A stretch of DNA of 64,000 nucleotides from Oscillospiraceae bacterium. GTDB lineage: Bacteria; Bacillota; Clostridia; Oscillospirales; Ruminococcaceae. The notes beneath the pieces are model-generated. The model worked only from the letters and a program-made list of their open reading frames with translations, had not been told where the DNA came from and made no database searches. The position numbers were made by a program, and so were the translations under genes. This document shows, piece by piece, positions 1 through 9,012 of the stretch. The first letter of the stretch is position 1. The number at the start of each line of letters is the position of its first letter. The stretch covers positions 124,001-188,000 of the forward strand of contig JAAYNJ010000022.1 in the NCBI GenBank assembly GCA_012520915.1, read 5' to 3'.

Positions 1-549
1 CCTACATATCTGTCTTCGGGAATTGACAGACTGATACCGCTTGGCGTTTTCCGAACTTTGATTGAGGGAGTAATAAAAATATTTATTTTTATAGGGTATT
101 TGTTTTTGGCAACAAGAAACAAAGATATCAGGAGAGTGTTTGAATACCATGGCGCAGAGCATAAGTCGGTCTCATGCTATGAGGCGGGTGAAATGCTGAC
201 AGTTGAAAATGTGAAAAAACACTCGAGATTCCATCCGCGGTGTGGAACGAGTTATATTTTTCTTGTGCTGATAGTTAGTATTTTGGTTTTTTCATTCGTT
301 CCTATTGAAGATGCCTTGTTGAGGACAGGCTTGAAATTAGTATCCGTTCCTCTGGTAATGGGGTTGTCATACGAGATTCTGCGGTTTACCGGAAAGAATA
401 ACGGAATCCTTTCAAAAATAATTGCCTCTCCCGGTCTTTGGGTTCAGAGATTGACGACTTTTGAACCCGATGAGTATCAAATCGAAGTAGCAATCGCGGC
501 GCTTTGTCAGGTTATTCCGGATGAGGGGCAAATCTGTGGAAATGCTTAG
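1..549 (+). CDS. DUF1385 family membrane protein (3' part)
   Basis: The reading frame is open from the first base of the window, so the true start lies upstream; the TTG at 58 is internal. The visible part has a hydrophobic segment, then a conserved block with EYHGAEHKSVSCYE and HPRCGTSY, then two more hydrophobic segments, which is the pattern of DUF1385 (YqhQ-like) proteins. The function of this family is not established. In many Clostridia such a gene sits next to prmC and prfA, and prmC follows here with a 29-base overlap, so the two are probably co-transcribed and translationally coupled. No prfA is present in the visible part. Confidence 0.85.
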   Translation, partial: PTYLSSGIDRLIPLGVFRTLIEGVIKIFIFIGYLFLATRNKDIRRVFEYHGAEHKSVSCYEAGEMLTVENVKKHSRFHPRCGTSYIFLVLIVSILVFSFVPIEDALLRTGLKLVSVPLVMGLSYEILRFTGKNNGILSKIIASPGLWVQRLTTFEPDEYQIEVAIAALCQVIPDEGQICGNA

Positions 550-1384
550 GAGAGATTTATACAAAAAAATTAAAGACACCCTTCTAACTGCCGGCTTCTC
601 GCTTATCGATGTAAGGGAAATATACAAAATTACAAGCGGTAAGAATATATTTGATACCGACTTTGATGAATTAGCCGATATACTGGAGATCGAAACTGCA
701 AAAGAACTGACGGAAAAAAGAATGTCGGGTTATCCGATTCAATATATTTGCGGTTCCTGGCCATTTTTGGATTTTGAGCTTGAGGTAAATGAAAATGTTT
801 TGATACCGAGGCCGGAAACGGAGTCGGTTGCAGATTGCGCAATAGAAATAATTAAAAAATTCCACATGAAGCGCAATATAAATGTCGTTGATCTTTGCAG
901 CGGAAGCGGTTGTATTGCCATTGCAATAAGCAGAGAGATTGAGGATGCTTCGGTTACCGCTGTGGAAATTTCTATCGGTGCTTACGAAATTTTAACAAGA
1001 AATATCAAACAATTGGCGCCGAAAGTTATTCCCGTATTGGACGATATCTTTCAATATTTGGAAACCATAGAAGATTCCTGCTTGGACATGATAGTATCCA
1101 ATCCTCCTTATGTCTCTTTAAATGACTATTCCGCACTTCAAAAAGAGTTGCATTACGAACCGAGAATTGCTCTGTGCGATGAAGGAGACGGGCTCAATTA
1201 CTATCGTAAGATTTCTAAGAAATTTAAAAGAAAATTAAAAAGACAAGGGCATATTGTTTTTGAAGTTGGCGATAACATGTCAGATGATGTCGGCTCCATA
1301 TTAAAGGAAGATGGATACAAGGATATTGAGACGATTAAAGACGGATTTTTAAATCCAAGAATTGTTATTGCAGTGAACGATTGA
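521..1384 (+). CDS. prmC: Peptide chain release factor N5-glutamine methyltransferase
   Basis: PrmC methylates the glutamine of the GGQ motif in release factors RF1 and RF2 using S-adenosylmethionine. The protein has an N-terminal helical substrate-binding domain (first ~80 residues), then the SAM-binding motif DLCSGSGCIAIAI and the catalytic NPPY motif (VSNPPYVSLNDY). Length (287 aa) is normal. Two in-frame starts compete: ATG 521, which overlaps the upstream gene, and ATG 542, just before that gene's stop; neither has an ideal ribosome binding site, so the first seven residues are uncertain. Its usual partner prfA is not adjacent. Confidence 0.93.
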   Translation: MRGKSVEMLRRDLYKKIKDTLLTAGFSLIDVREIYKITSGKNIFDTDFDELADILEIETAKELTEKRMSGYPIQYICGSWPFLDFELEVNENVLIPRPETESVADCAIEIIKKFHMKRNINVVDLCSGSGCIAIAISREIEDASVTAVEISIGAYEILTRNIKQLAPKVIPVLDDIFQYLETIEDSCLDMIVSNPPYVSLNDYSALQKELHYEPRIALCDEGDGLNYYRKISKKFKRKLKRQGHIVFEVGDNMSDDVGSILKEDGYKDIETIKDGFLNPRIVIAVND

Positions 1385-1386
1385 CA

Positions 1387-1415
1387 TTATCTATTATGTG
1401 TAATTGTGATATAAT
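1387..1415 (+). promoter_or_regulatory. Predicted recA promoter (extended -10)
   Basis: TATAAT at 1410-1415 is preceded by TG at 1407-1408, forming an extended -10, with a weak -35 (TTATCT, 1387-1392) at 17 bases. It overlaps or directly follows the prmC stop. A TTGACA at 1381-1386 is too far (23 bases) from this -10. I see no GAAC-N4-GTTC type LexA operator between here and recA. Confidence 0.55.
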
Positions 1416-1464
1416 ATAATAGTATTGTTTTTTATTAAGCTTCGTCAGGGGAGGATTGTTTATT

Positions 1465-2529
1465 TTGGATAATCGGCAAAAGGCAATAGAAACCGCTATT
1501 GCGCAAATTGAAAAGCAATTCGGCAAGGGTGCGGTAATGAGGCTCGGTCAAAATGCGAGTATGAATGTAGAGAGCATATCTACCGGCTCGTTGACGCTTG
1601 ATCTCGCCCTAGGAATAGGCGGACTTCCCAGAGGAAGAATTGTTGAAATTTTTGGACCGGAGAGCTCAGGTAAGACCACGGTAGCATTGCATGCAGTGGC
1701 GGAAGCTCAAAAAGCAGGTGGAGATGCAGCTTTTATAGATGTTGAGCATGCGCTCGATCCCGTATATGCAAAAGCGCTTGGGGTTGACATAGATAATCTG
1801 CTGGTTGCTCAACCCGATACAGGAGAACAGGCGTTGGAAATATGTGAGGCTCTTGTAAGGTCCGGTGCGATTGATATAGTAGTGATAGATTCGGTTGCAG
1901 CAATGGTTCCCAGAGCTGAGATTGAAGGCGAAATGGGGGACAGTCATGTCGGAATACAGGCAAGGTTAATGTCTCAAGCCCTTAGAAAACTCACGGGTAT
2001 AGTATCAAAGAGCAACACAATCTGTATTTTTATCAACCAGCTCCGTGAAAAAATCGGTGTAATGTATGGAAATCCTGAGACGACACCGGGTGGAAGAGCT
2101 CTGAAATTCTATTCTTCTGTCAGACTTGATGTAAGAAGGATAGAAACTCTTAAAATCGGAACCGAAATGGTTGGCAACAGGACAAGAGTAAGAGTTGTTA
2201 AGAATAAAGTTGCGCCGCCGTTTAAGGAAGGCGAGTTTGACATAATGTACGGTCGCGGAATAAGCAAAGAGGGCGAAATTCTTGATATGGCCGTCAAGCT
2301 GAATATCGTTCAAAAATCCGGATCGTGGTTTAACTATGGGGATGTAAAACTCGGACAGGGCAGGGACAATTCAAAGAGGTTTATTCTCGAAAATCCGGAG
2401 TTGCTTAAAGAGCTTGAGGACAAAATTAAATCCGAACCGGAAGAAGTGAAGGATGCGAAAAAAGAACCGGTAAGAACGCCGGCCGGAACCGCAAAAACAT
2501 CAAAAATGTCAATAGATATAGAAGTATAG
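1465..2529 (+). CDS. recA: Recombinase A
   Basis: RecA forms ATP-dependent filaments on single-stranded DNA, drives strand exchange and triggers LexA self-cleavage in the SOS response. Walker A is GPESSGKTT; the conserved [19 protein letters not shown] region and the [16 protein letters not shown] loop are intact. The acidic/basic C-terminal tail ends with a Pro-rich stretch. I choose TTG 1465 rather than TTG 1456: the ribosome binding site AGGGGAGG (1447-1454) is about ten bases from 1465 but abuts 1456. This gives 354 aa starting [11 protein letters not shown], matching other RecA proteins. recX follows after one base. Confidence 0.98.
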   Translation: MDNRQKAIETAIAQIEKQFGKGAVMRLGQNASMNVESISTGSLTLDLALGIGGLPRGRIVEIFGPESSGKTTVALHAVAEAQKAGGDAAFIDVEHALDPVYAKALGVDIDNLLVAQPDTGEQALEICEALVRSGAIDIVVIDSVAAMVPRAEIEGEMGDSHVGIQARLMSQALRKLTGIVSKSNTICIFINQLREKIGVMYGNPETTPGGRALKFYSSVRLDVRRIETLKIGTEMVGNRTRVRVVKNKVAPPFKEGEFDIMYGRGISKEGEILDMAVKLNIVQKSGSWFNYGDVKLGQGRDNSKRFILENPELLKELEDKIKSEPEEVKDAKKEPVRTPAGTAKTSKMSIDIEV

Positions 2530-2530
2530 A

Positions 2531-3166
2531 TTGTTGAATAGTATGACTCTAACTGATATTAAAAAAACAAAAAGGGGCAGCTATGCCCTTTTTTTTGACG
2601 GCGAATTCAAATTTTCAATCAATGATGATGTTCTGATTAGCTATAAATTGACAAAAGACATGATAGTAGATGACTATCTGTTCAGTGAACTTCAAAGAAA
2701 ATCTGATATTGGAAGAGCGAAAAATAAAGCTTACCGATATTTATCTATGAGGGCACATTCCAGGGAAGAGCTCAAAAAAAAGTTGGAGAGGGAATTTGAT
2801 CCGTTAACTTCAGGGTTGGCGGTCGAGGATATAGAAAAGCTTGGCTATATCGATGATTATTCCTATGCCAAATCCTGTTTAGATTATGTGATTATTAGAA
2901 AAAAAATGAGCTACAGACAAGCGGAAAAATACCTTTCAAACAAGGGAATTGCCAGGGAGATAATCTCTGAAATTTTGTGTGATTATAAAAACAACGAAAG
3001 AGCGGTTTTAGAAGAGATTATAGAGAACAACTACAAAGATAAATTGAATATAAAAGGCTATAACAAAGTTTTTGCTTCTTTAGCCAGAAAAGGATTTTCT
3101 CCAAAAGATATAAGTGATGCTTTGCAAACATTTATAGGGGGAGATGACGATGAATATGATTATTAA
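2531..3166 (+). CDS. recX: Regulatory protein RecX
   Basis: RecX binds RecA filaments and modulates their activity. The 211-residue protein is made of helical three-helix repeats rich in charged residues (for example SREELKKKLEREF and YRQAEKYLSNKGI), as in the family. It lies directly after recA, the normal partner. The start is uncertain: TTG 2531 sits immediately behind the recA stop and ATG 2543 is four codons later; neither has a clear Shine-Dalgarno site, which suggests coupled translation from recA. The end overlaps rimO by 17 bases. Confidence 0.9.
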   Translation: MLNSMTLTDIKKTKRGSYALFFDGEFKFSINDDVLISYKLTKDMIVDDYLFSELQRKSDIGRAKNKAYRYLSMRAHSREELKKKLEREFDPLTSGLAVEDIEKLGYIDDYSYAKSCLDYVIIRKKMSYRQAEKYLSNKGIAREIISEILCDYKNNERAVLEEIIENNYKDKLNIKGYNKVFASLARKGFSPKDISDALQTFIGGDDDEYDY

Positions 3167-4481
3167 AGATAAAGTCTTTTTCCTGCATTTAGGATGTGAT
3201 AAAAATAAAATTGACTCTGAAATGGTTAAGAAAAAAATCGTTGACGGCAATTATGTTTTAATCGATAATCCTTGGGAGGCTGATGTAGCTGTTATAAATA
3301 CTTGCGGTTTTATTGATATTGCAAAAGAAGAAGCGATTGATTCAATATTGACCCTTTCGAAGATTCGCGATGATAGCGGCTCAGAGCTTTCTAAAATTAT
3401 TGTTATCGGTTGCCTTGCAGAGAGGTACAGAGATGAAATTATAAGGAATCTGCCCGAAGTTGACGCAGTTGCAGGGCTTGCATATAATGGGGACATTGTA
3501 AAAATAATCAGAGATACTCTCCTGGGCAAAAAGGTAACCGCGTATGGAAATCCCCTTGATATGCCGCTTGAGGGAGAACGTCTCCTTACAGAACCGCATC
3601 ATGTTGCATATATAAGAATAGCTGAAGGGTGTTCCAATACCTGCACATATTGTGCAATACCTTCGATTAGAGGCGGGTACAGGAGCAGATCGCCTCAGGC
3701 AATATTGAAAGAAGCGAAATCTCTAGCGCTGTCGGGTGTGAAAGAGCTTATAGTTGTTGCGCAGGATACCACAAGCTATTCCTGTCAGGGAATGAATATT
3801 TCATCGATTATGAAGCTTTTAGCCAGTGTAGAAGGGTTTTGGAAAATCAGATTGTTATATACTTACCCGGATAAGATCACGGATGAGCTTTTAGGTGTGA
3901 TTGCAAATGAAGAAAGGATAGCCAAGTATCTGGACATCCCGCTACAGCATTGCAGCGAAAAAGTTTTAAAAAGGATGGGGAGAAAGGGAAACAGGCAGAA
4001 ATTTGCGGAACTGATAGACAAAATAAGAAATACGGTTTCGGGAATAACAATCAGGACGACATTTATTGTCGGATTTCCCGGTGAAGAAGATGAAAACTTT
4101 GAGGAGCTCTATAGATTTATCGAAGATATGCGGTTTGACAGGGCAGGTTTTTTTGAGTTTTCAGCAGAAGAGAGCACTCCTGCGGCAAGACTGGACAGAC
4201 AGGTAAGAAAAGAAGTCAGATCGGGTCGAATGGATAAAATCATACTCAAACAGAATGAGATTCTTGAAGGTCTGCAAAAAATAAAAATCGGCAAAAAACT
4301 GGAGGCGATCTGTGATGGATATTGTTCTGAAACCGGTAATTATATCTTCAGATCGGAAGCGGACCTGCCTGAGGTTGACACTGTTATAAACCTTATCAGC
4401 GACAAGAAAATTGCATCGGGTACAATCAAAAATATTCATATAAAGAATGTCGATGGGGTGGATCTTGTCGGAACCCTTTGA
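3150..4481 (+). CDS. rimO: Ribosomal protein S12 methylthiotransferase RimO
   Basis: RimO is a radical-SAM enzyme with two 4Fe-4S clusters that adds a methylthio group to an aspartate of ribosomal protein S12. The N-terminal UPF0004 domain carries cysteines C16, C52 and the one in IVIGCLAER; the radical-SAM motif is CSNTCTYC; a C-terminal TRAM domain closes the 443-residue chain. The LGCDKNKIDSE signature separates RimO from MiaB. ATG 3150 is favoured over ATG 3144 because the GGGGGAG at 3136-3143 is better spaced to it. The recA-recX-rimO-pgsA order suggests one operon. Confidence 0.95.
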   Translation: MNMIIKDKVFFLHLGCDKNKIDSEMVKKKIVDGNYVLIDNPWEADVAVINTCGFIDIAKEEAIDSILTLSKIRDDSGSELSKIIVIGCLAERYRDEIIRNLPEVDAVAGLAYNGDIVKIIRDTLLGKKVTAYGNPLDMPLEGERLLTEPHHVAYIRIAEGCSNTCTYCAIPSIRGGYRSRSPQAILKEAKSLALSGVKELIVVAQDTTSYSCQGMNISSIMKLLASVEGFWKIRLLYTYPDKITDELLGVIANEERIAKYLDIPLQHCSEKVLKRMGRKGNRQKFAELIDKIRNTVSGITIRTTFIVGFPGEEDENFEELYRFIEDMRFDRAGFFEFSAEESTPAARLDRQVRKEVRSGRMDKIILKQNEILEGLQKIKIGKKLEAICDGYCSETGNYIFRSEADLPEVDTVINLISDKKIASGTIKNIHIKNVDGVDLVGTL

Positions 4482-4526
4482 AATTTGTCTTATAAACAAT
4501 TTGAAAATGAATTCAGGTGGATTGCT

Positions 4527-5102
4527 ATGAATACAGCTAATAAGTTTACGCTGGCGAGAATAATTCTTGTCCCCCTTTTCCTCCTTTTTATATACCTCGA
4601 CGCAATTCCGTATAACTACTTTTGGGCCGCGTTAATCTTTATAGTTGCATCGATTACCGATTTGATAGATGGTCATATTGCGAGGAAAAATAAAATCGTT
4701 ACAAATTTCGGAAAGTTTTTGGATCCGATAGCGGATAAGATATTGGTTATTTCGGCATTAATTTGTTTCATAGACCTGAATTTTGCCCACTCCGTTTCGG
4801 TAATAATAGTTATCACAAGGGAGTTTATAGTGAGCGGAATCCGCCTGCTCTCGCTAAGTGTAGGCGGGGTAGCCGTTTCGGCAAACTGGTGGGGCAAAGT
4901 AAAGACAGTTTTGCAGATGATCGGGATAATAGCGGTTTTAATTGCCTATGAATTCGGAAAGACCGTTCTTTCAAATGGAACTTTTACCGAATTAGTTGCG
5001 AAAGTCTCGAACATTTATATGTGGGCGTTAGCTGTTTATACCTTGGTTTCGGGAATGACATATGTCATTCAAAATAAGGAAATTATATTTAAAGATATGT
5101 GA
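4527..5102 (+). CDS. pgsA: CDP-diacylglycerol--glycerol-3-phosphate 3-phosphatidyltransferase
   Basis: PgsA makes phosphatidylglycerophosphate, the precursor of phosphatidylglycerol, in the membrane. The CDP-alcohol phosphotransferase motif D-x2-DG-x2-AR-x8-G-x3-D-x3-D is complete (D45, D48-G49, A52-R53, G62, D66, D70). Several hydrophobic membrane segments flank it. I choose ATG 4527 (191 aa), which has AGGTGGA just upstream; a TTG at 4485 would add 14 residues without family support. In many Firmicutes pgsA lies just before or near recA; here it follows rimO and is followed closely by cysS. Confidence 0.94.
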   Translation: MNTANKFTLARIILVPLFLLFIYLDAIPYNYFWAALIFIVASITDLIDGHIARKNKIVTNFGKFLDPIADKILVISALICFIDLNFAHSVSVIIVITREFIVSGIRLLSLSVGGVAVSANWWGKVKTVLQMIGIIAVLIAYEFGKTVLSNGTFTELVAKVSNIYMWALAVYTLVSGMTYVIQNKEIIFKDM

Positions 5103-5115
5103 CAGGAGGATTTTT

Positions 5116-6498
5116 GTGCGCATATATAATACATTGACGAGAAAAAAAGAAGAGCTAAAACCGCTTGGAAACGAGCTGCTAATATATTTATGCGGACCTA
5201 CCGTTTATAATTTCATACATGTGGGAAATGCGAGAACTCTATGCGTCTTTGATGTGTTTAGAAGATATTTAAACTACAAAAAGATTCCCTTTAAGTTTGT
5301 TATGAACTATACGGATATTGATGACAGAATTATAGAAGGGGCAATAGAGAACGACATGTCCGCCAAGGAGTATGCTGAAAAGTATATAGATGAATTTCTT
5401 GTTGACAGTGATGGACTTTCCATAACTCCGCCGTCGGTAACACCCAAGGCCACTGAAAGCATTGATGCGATTTTGAAGATAATAGACAATTTAGTGGATA
5501 ACGGTCATGCTTATGTTGCAGAAAACTCGGATGTGTATTTTAGGACCAGAAGTTTTGAAGACTATGGAAAACTGTCAAATCAGGATATCGAACAGATAGA
5601 AGAGGGGCACAGGATAGAATATAACGACGTAAAAGAAGATCCAATGGATTTTGCCCTGTGGAAATCTTCTAAACCGGGTGAACCCAGCTGGGAATCGAGA
5701 TATGGAAACGGACGTCCGGGTTGGCACATAGAATGTTCCGCAATGGCAAAAAAACATCTTGGGAAAACCATAGATGTTCATTGTGGCGGCCTTGACCTCG
5801 TTTTTCCTCACCATGAAAATGAAATAGCGCAAAGTGAAAGCTATTCCGGCGAAGTGTTTTCAAGATATTGGATGCATGTGGCAATGATTAATGTCGATAA
5901 CAGAAAAATGTCGAAATCGCTGGGAAATTTTTATACGGTTAGGGAAATTTCTGATATATATGGTTATGCTCCCATAAGATTTTTCCTGATAAATGCGCAT
6001 TACAGAAGTCAGATCAATTTTTCTAAAAAAGCCATTGAAAGCAGTGTGGCTTCTTTGAAAAGAATTAATATTGCCAGAGAAAACCTTGAACGAGCAATTG
6101 AATCTGCCGATAGCTTCGGTGAAGATATTCTCCTTGCTTCAGCAAAAAAAAGACTCGAGCAGTTTGAAGCTTCAATGGATGATGATTTGAACACCGCCGA
6201 TGCGATTGCTGCCCTGTTTGATTTGATAAAGGATATCAATACAAGTGAAGGGCAGAACAAAACATCTCTGATCAGCGTGGCGGAGATATTTGATACGATG
6301 ACGGAAGTATTGGGTATTAAAGTGGAGACGGATGACGAAGAGATTCCGCCTGAGATAGAACAACTGCTGGAAGAACGCAAAAAATCCAGAGATGATAAAA
6401 ACTATGCCGAATCCGACAGGCTGAGAGAAGTATTGCTGGAAAGAGGATACCAGGTAGAAGATACTAAAGACGGGCAGGTTTTGAGGAAAAACAATTAA
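5116..6498 (+). CDS. cysS: Cysteinyl-tRNA synthetase
   Basis: Class I aminoacyl-tRNA synthetase that charges tRNA-Cys. The zinc-binding C26, the HIGH-type motif HVGN (35-38) and the KMSKS motif are all visible, and the GLDLVFPHHENEIAQSE stretch is typical. Start is GTG 5116, with AGGAGGA (5104-5110) five bases upstream; the longer frame from 5062 lies inside pgsA and is not supported. Length is 460 aa, normal for the family. It follows pgsA by 13 bases and is probably the last gene of the recA operon. Confidence 0.97.
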   Translation: MRIYNTLTRKKEELKPLGNELLIYLCGPTVYNFIHVGNARTLCVFDVFRRYLNYKKIPFKFVMNYTDIDDRIIEGAIENDMSAKEYAEKYIDEFLVDSDGLSITPPSVTPKATESIDAILKIIDNLVDNGHAYVAENSDVYFRTRSFEDYGKLSNQDIEQIEEGHRIEYNDVKEDPMDFALWKSSKPGEPSWESRYGNGRPGWHIECSAMAKKHLGKTIDVHCGGLDLVFPHHENEIAQSESYSGEVFSRYWMHVAMINVDNRKMSKSLGNFYTVREISDIYGYAPIRFFLINAHYRSQINFSKKAIESSVASLKRINIARENLERAIESADSFGEDILLASAKKRLEQFEASMDDDLNTADAIAALFDLIKDINTSEGQNKTSLISVAEIFDTMTEVLGIKVETDDEEIPPEIEQLLEERKKSRDDKNYAESDRLREVLLERGYQVEDTKDGQVLRKNN

Positions 6499-6540
6499 TT
6501 TAAACCCAATGACATAGTTAATAATGTGAGGAAACAGAAT

Positions 6541-7470
6541 ATGTATGATGTGTTGATATTAGGGGCGGGTCCGAGCGGGCTCGCGGCCGCAATATATGCC
6601 GGAAGAGCGAATCTCAAAGTAGGCGTCATTGAGAACATGATGCCGGGCGGACAGGTGCTGCTAACTGAAAGCGTAGAGAACTATCCCGGCACCGTCAAAG
6701 GCGAAAGCGGGATGGAACTGATAATGCGTTTTGAGCAATCCGCAAAAGACTTCGGTGCGGAATTCATTCACGATGACATAGTCGAAGTTGAGCTTGCCGG
6801 AGATGTCAAAGTGCTGAAGGGGGCAAATAACGAGTACAGGTCAAAGACGGTGATTATTGCTACAGGTTCGAAAAGGCGAAAACTTGACCTGCCCGGAGAG
6901 AGTGAGTTTATTGGACGCGGTATATCTTTCTGCGCAACGTGTGACGGCGCTTTTTTCAAAAATAAAGATGTGTTCGTAATCGGCGGCGGAGATGCTGCCA
7001 TAGAAGAAGCCGTTTATCTCACGAGATATGCGAAAAAAGTTACCGTAATTCACAGAAGAGACGAATTGCGTGCCGTGAAATCACTTCAAATTAAGGCTTT
7101 TGAAAATGAAAAGATTGACTTTATGTGGAACACGGTTCCTGTTGCCTTTATCGGAGAAGGTCTTTTGACGGGAATTCGTGTCAAGGATGTAAATACGGGC
7201 GAAGAAAAGGTTGTTGAAAGCTCAAATGCCGGAGAAAATATCGGCGTGTTCATTTTTGTAGGGAATTTACCCAACACCGAAAAGCTTGTCGGGCATATTG
7301 ATGTGGACAAAAGCGGATTTATATTTACTGATAAAGAAATGCGTACAAATGTCAGCGGCGTCTATGCGGCAGGCGATGTTAGGGTTAAGACGCTCAGACA
7401 GGTTGTAACTGCGACAGCCGACGGTGCAATTGCCGCATACGATGCGTCAAAATATCTCGAGGAGAAATAA
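6541..7470 (+). CDS. trxB: Thioredoxin reductase
   Basis: Low-molecular-weight thioredoxin reductase that passes electrons from NADPH through FAD to thioredoxin. FAD motif GAGPSGLAAAIYAG at the N-terminus, redox-active C131-A-T-C134, NADPH-binding GGGDAAIEEA and IHRRDELRA motifs, and the C-terminal FAD motif ending in AAGDV are present. ATG 6541 is preferred over GTG 6526, which lies in the ribosome binding site GTGAGGAAA. Length is 309 aa, as usual. A perfect 14-bp terminator hairpin follows at 7487. Confidence 0.96.
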   Translation: MYDVLILGAGPSGLAAAIYAGRANLKVGVIENMMPGGQVLLTESVENYPGTVKGESGMELIMRFEQSAKDFGAEFIHDDIVEVELAGDVKVLKGANNEYRSKTVIIATGSKRRKLDLPGESEFIGRGISFCATCDGAFFKNKDVFVIGGGDAAIEEAVYLTRYAKKVTVIHRRDELRAVKSLQIKAFENEKIDFMWNTVPVAFIGEGLLTGIRVKDVNTGEEKVVESSNAGENIGVFIFVGNLPNTEKLVGHIDVDKSGFIFTDKEMRTNVSGVYAAGDVRVKTLRQVVTATADGAIAAYDASKYLEEK

Positions 7471-7486
7471 AAAAGCACTAATCGAT

Positions 7487-7535
7487 TATATCGCTGTTTA
7501 ACTTGATTTTTAAACAGCGATATAATATAATTTTG
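7487..7535 (+). terminator. Intrinsic terminator after trxB
   Basis: Perfect 14-bp inverted repeat (7487-7500 with 7511-7524) around a 10-base loop, followed by an AT-rich tract ending TTTT. The stem is AT-rich at its base, so efficiency may be moderate. It separates trxB from the tRNA gene. Confidence 0.75.
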
Positions 7536-7558
7536 TTCGTATCGTTAATAACTGACAG

Positions 7559-7634
7559 GGACGATTAGCTCAGCTGGTAGAGCATTCGCTTGACGTGCGA
7601 AGGGTCGGGGATTCGAGTTCCTCATCGTCCACCA
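7559..7634 (+). tRNA. tRNA-Val (anticodon GAC)
   Basis: A full cloverleaf can be drawn: acceptor GGACGAT pairs with ATCGTCC, D-loop AGCTCAGCTGGTAGAGC, anticodon stem TTCGC/GCGAA with loop TTGACGT (anticodon GAC), T-loop GGTTC-like GATTCGAGTTCC, and encoded CCA at 7632-7634. It lies alone between trxB and the next gene, without other tRNA genes nearby. Confidence 0.97.
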
Positions 7635-7722
7635 AAATCATTTTCGCCCTTTTTTGCAAATTCGGGATTCTCGATTGCATTTTTGGGCGATTTACAATTT
7701 TAATGGTTTTCAGAGTATCAAA

Positions 7723-8349
7723 ATGGAAGTGAAATTAAAAAAAACAGAGTATTTTAATACCCGGATAAGTGATGAAATCTATTTCGGCGCCGATCAGGAA
7801 TGGTATAAGTCGCTTCATCAAAGGCTGTCTGGATGTGGTCCGACAACTGCCGCATTAATTATAAGATACTTGTCACTTTCAAGAAGACCTGAAAAATTTA
7901 ACTGCGGAAGCGATTTTATAGACAAGGCGGGTTTCGAAAAGCTGATGGAGTTAGTTTGGGACTATGTGACACCCAGGTGGAGAGGAGTCTACAACTCCGG
8001 AATTTTTGTCAACGGAATAGAAAATTTCGGAAAAGACATAGATGTTAAAATAAAATGCAGGGCATTGGAGATACCCGGAGACAACTATATAAAACCGGAG
8101 TATGAAAAAGCGGAAGCATTTTTGACGGACTCTCTTTCAAATGACAGACCGATAGCTTTTCTTAATTTGAATAACGGTGAAGAGAAAAGGCTTGATTTGT
8201 GGCATTGGGTTGTTCTGTATGCATATAATAAATACAATAATCAAGCGATAATATGTGATAATTGTGCCGTGCGGGAGATAGATTTTCATCTTTGGTACAA
8301 AACGACAACTCTTGGAGGTGCGATTGTTTCGGTAGATATGGAAAGTTGA
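7723..8349 (+). CDS. Putative C39-like cysteine peptidase-fold protein, function unknown
   Basis: I do not recognise an established name. The 208-residue protein has SGCGPTTAALIIRYL early and LWHWVVLYAY plus CDN late. This Cys-...-His-...-Asp/Asn arrangement, with GCGPT around the Cys helix and a His in a hydrophobic strand, is what C39-type papain-like peptidases show. No signal peptide or membrane segment is seen, so it would act in the cytosol unless the start is wrong. ATG 7723 is chosen over the TTG at 7654, which lies right after the tRNA; no clear ribosome binding site precedes either. The next gene starts 63 bases later in the same direction. Confidence 0.55.
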   Translation: MEVKLKKTEYFNTRISDEIYFGADQEWYKSLHQRLSGCGPTTAALIIRYLSLSRRPEKFNCGSDFIDKAGFEKLMELVWDYVTPRWRGVYNSGIFVNGIENFGKDIDVKIKCRALEIPGDNYIKPEYEKAEAFLTDSLSNDRPIAFLNLNNGEEKRLDLWHWVVLYAYNKYNNQAIICDNCAVREIDFHLWYKTTTLGGAIVSVDMES

Positions 8350-8412
8350 ATCATCGTAAGGCGCAAAGTTTAAGAAGATGCCGGCTATACTATAAAAAGA
8401 GAGGTGGTTTAA

Positions 8413-8997
8413 GTGTATACTTTTGGTGCACTCTTAATGAGAATGAACTATATAAATCGTTGGGGACTAATGAGAAACACGAGGACGGAAACACTCTCTG
8501 AACATGTCACAATGGTATGCGTGATTTCAAACATCCTTGCACATCTGGCAAATGAGATGTACGGGGCCGATGTGGATCCGGGGGTGGTAACATCTTATGC
8601 CGTATACCATGACATACCTGAAATTTTAAATGGGGATTTGCCGACGCCCGTAAAGTATTCAAGCAGAGGAATGAGAGAAGAATATAAAAAAGTAGAAAAA
8701 GTCGCGCTTGAAAAGCTGATTAATACTTTACCCGAAAAATTAATTGAAACGATGTCCCCGGTTTTGCGGGGTGATAACCTGACGGAGAGGGAATACGAAA
8801 TTGTAAAGTCGGCGGACAGAATTTCCGCTTTAATCAAATGTATCGAAGAAAACCGAAGCGGAAATATGGAATTTGAAAGTGCTTATAAAACAATTGAGGA
8901 GAAGATAAAAGAAAATATGCTTCCCGAAACGGAGTTTTTTATGAATCATTTCATTCCCGCATATAAACTCACGCTTGATGAACTTTTGTTTGAATAA
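8413..8997 (+). CDS. YfbR-like HD-domain 5'-deoxynucleotidase
   Basis: Resembles Escherichia coli YfbR, a metal-dependent phosphohydrolase that removes phosphate from deoxynucleoside 5'-monophosphates. Features: N-terminal INRWGLMRNTRTETLSEHV, the HD pair in YHDIPEILNGDLPTPVKY, and the distal metal-binding D in SADRISAL. Length (194 aa) fits. GTG 8413 is the start, with GAGGTGG (8401-8407) five bases upstream. It ends 15 bases before the end of the convergent dusB, with no terminator hairpin between them. Confidence 0.88.
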   Translation: MYTFGALLMRMNYINRWGLMRNTRTETLSEHVTMVCVISNILAHLANEMYGADVDPGVVTSYAVYHDIPEILNGDLPTPVKYSSRGMREEYKKVEKVALEKLINTLPEKLIETMSPVLRGDNLTEREYEIVKSADRISALIKCIEENRSGNMEFESAYKTIEEKIKENMLPETEFFMNHFIPAYKLTLDELLFE

Positions 8998-9012
8998 TCA
9001 AAATATGAGAGT

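Noticed and set aside
1385-1464. LexA operator in front of recA
   Set aside because: No GAAC-N4-GTTC type palindrome occurs between prmC and recA.
8262-8501. 79-codon frame on the plus strand
   Set aside because: It overlaps the ends of two better supported genes in other frames and has no ribosome binding site of its own.
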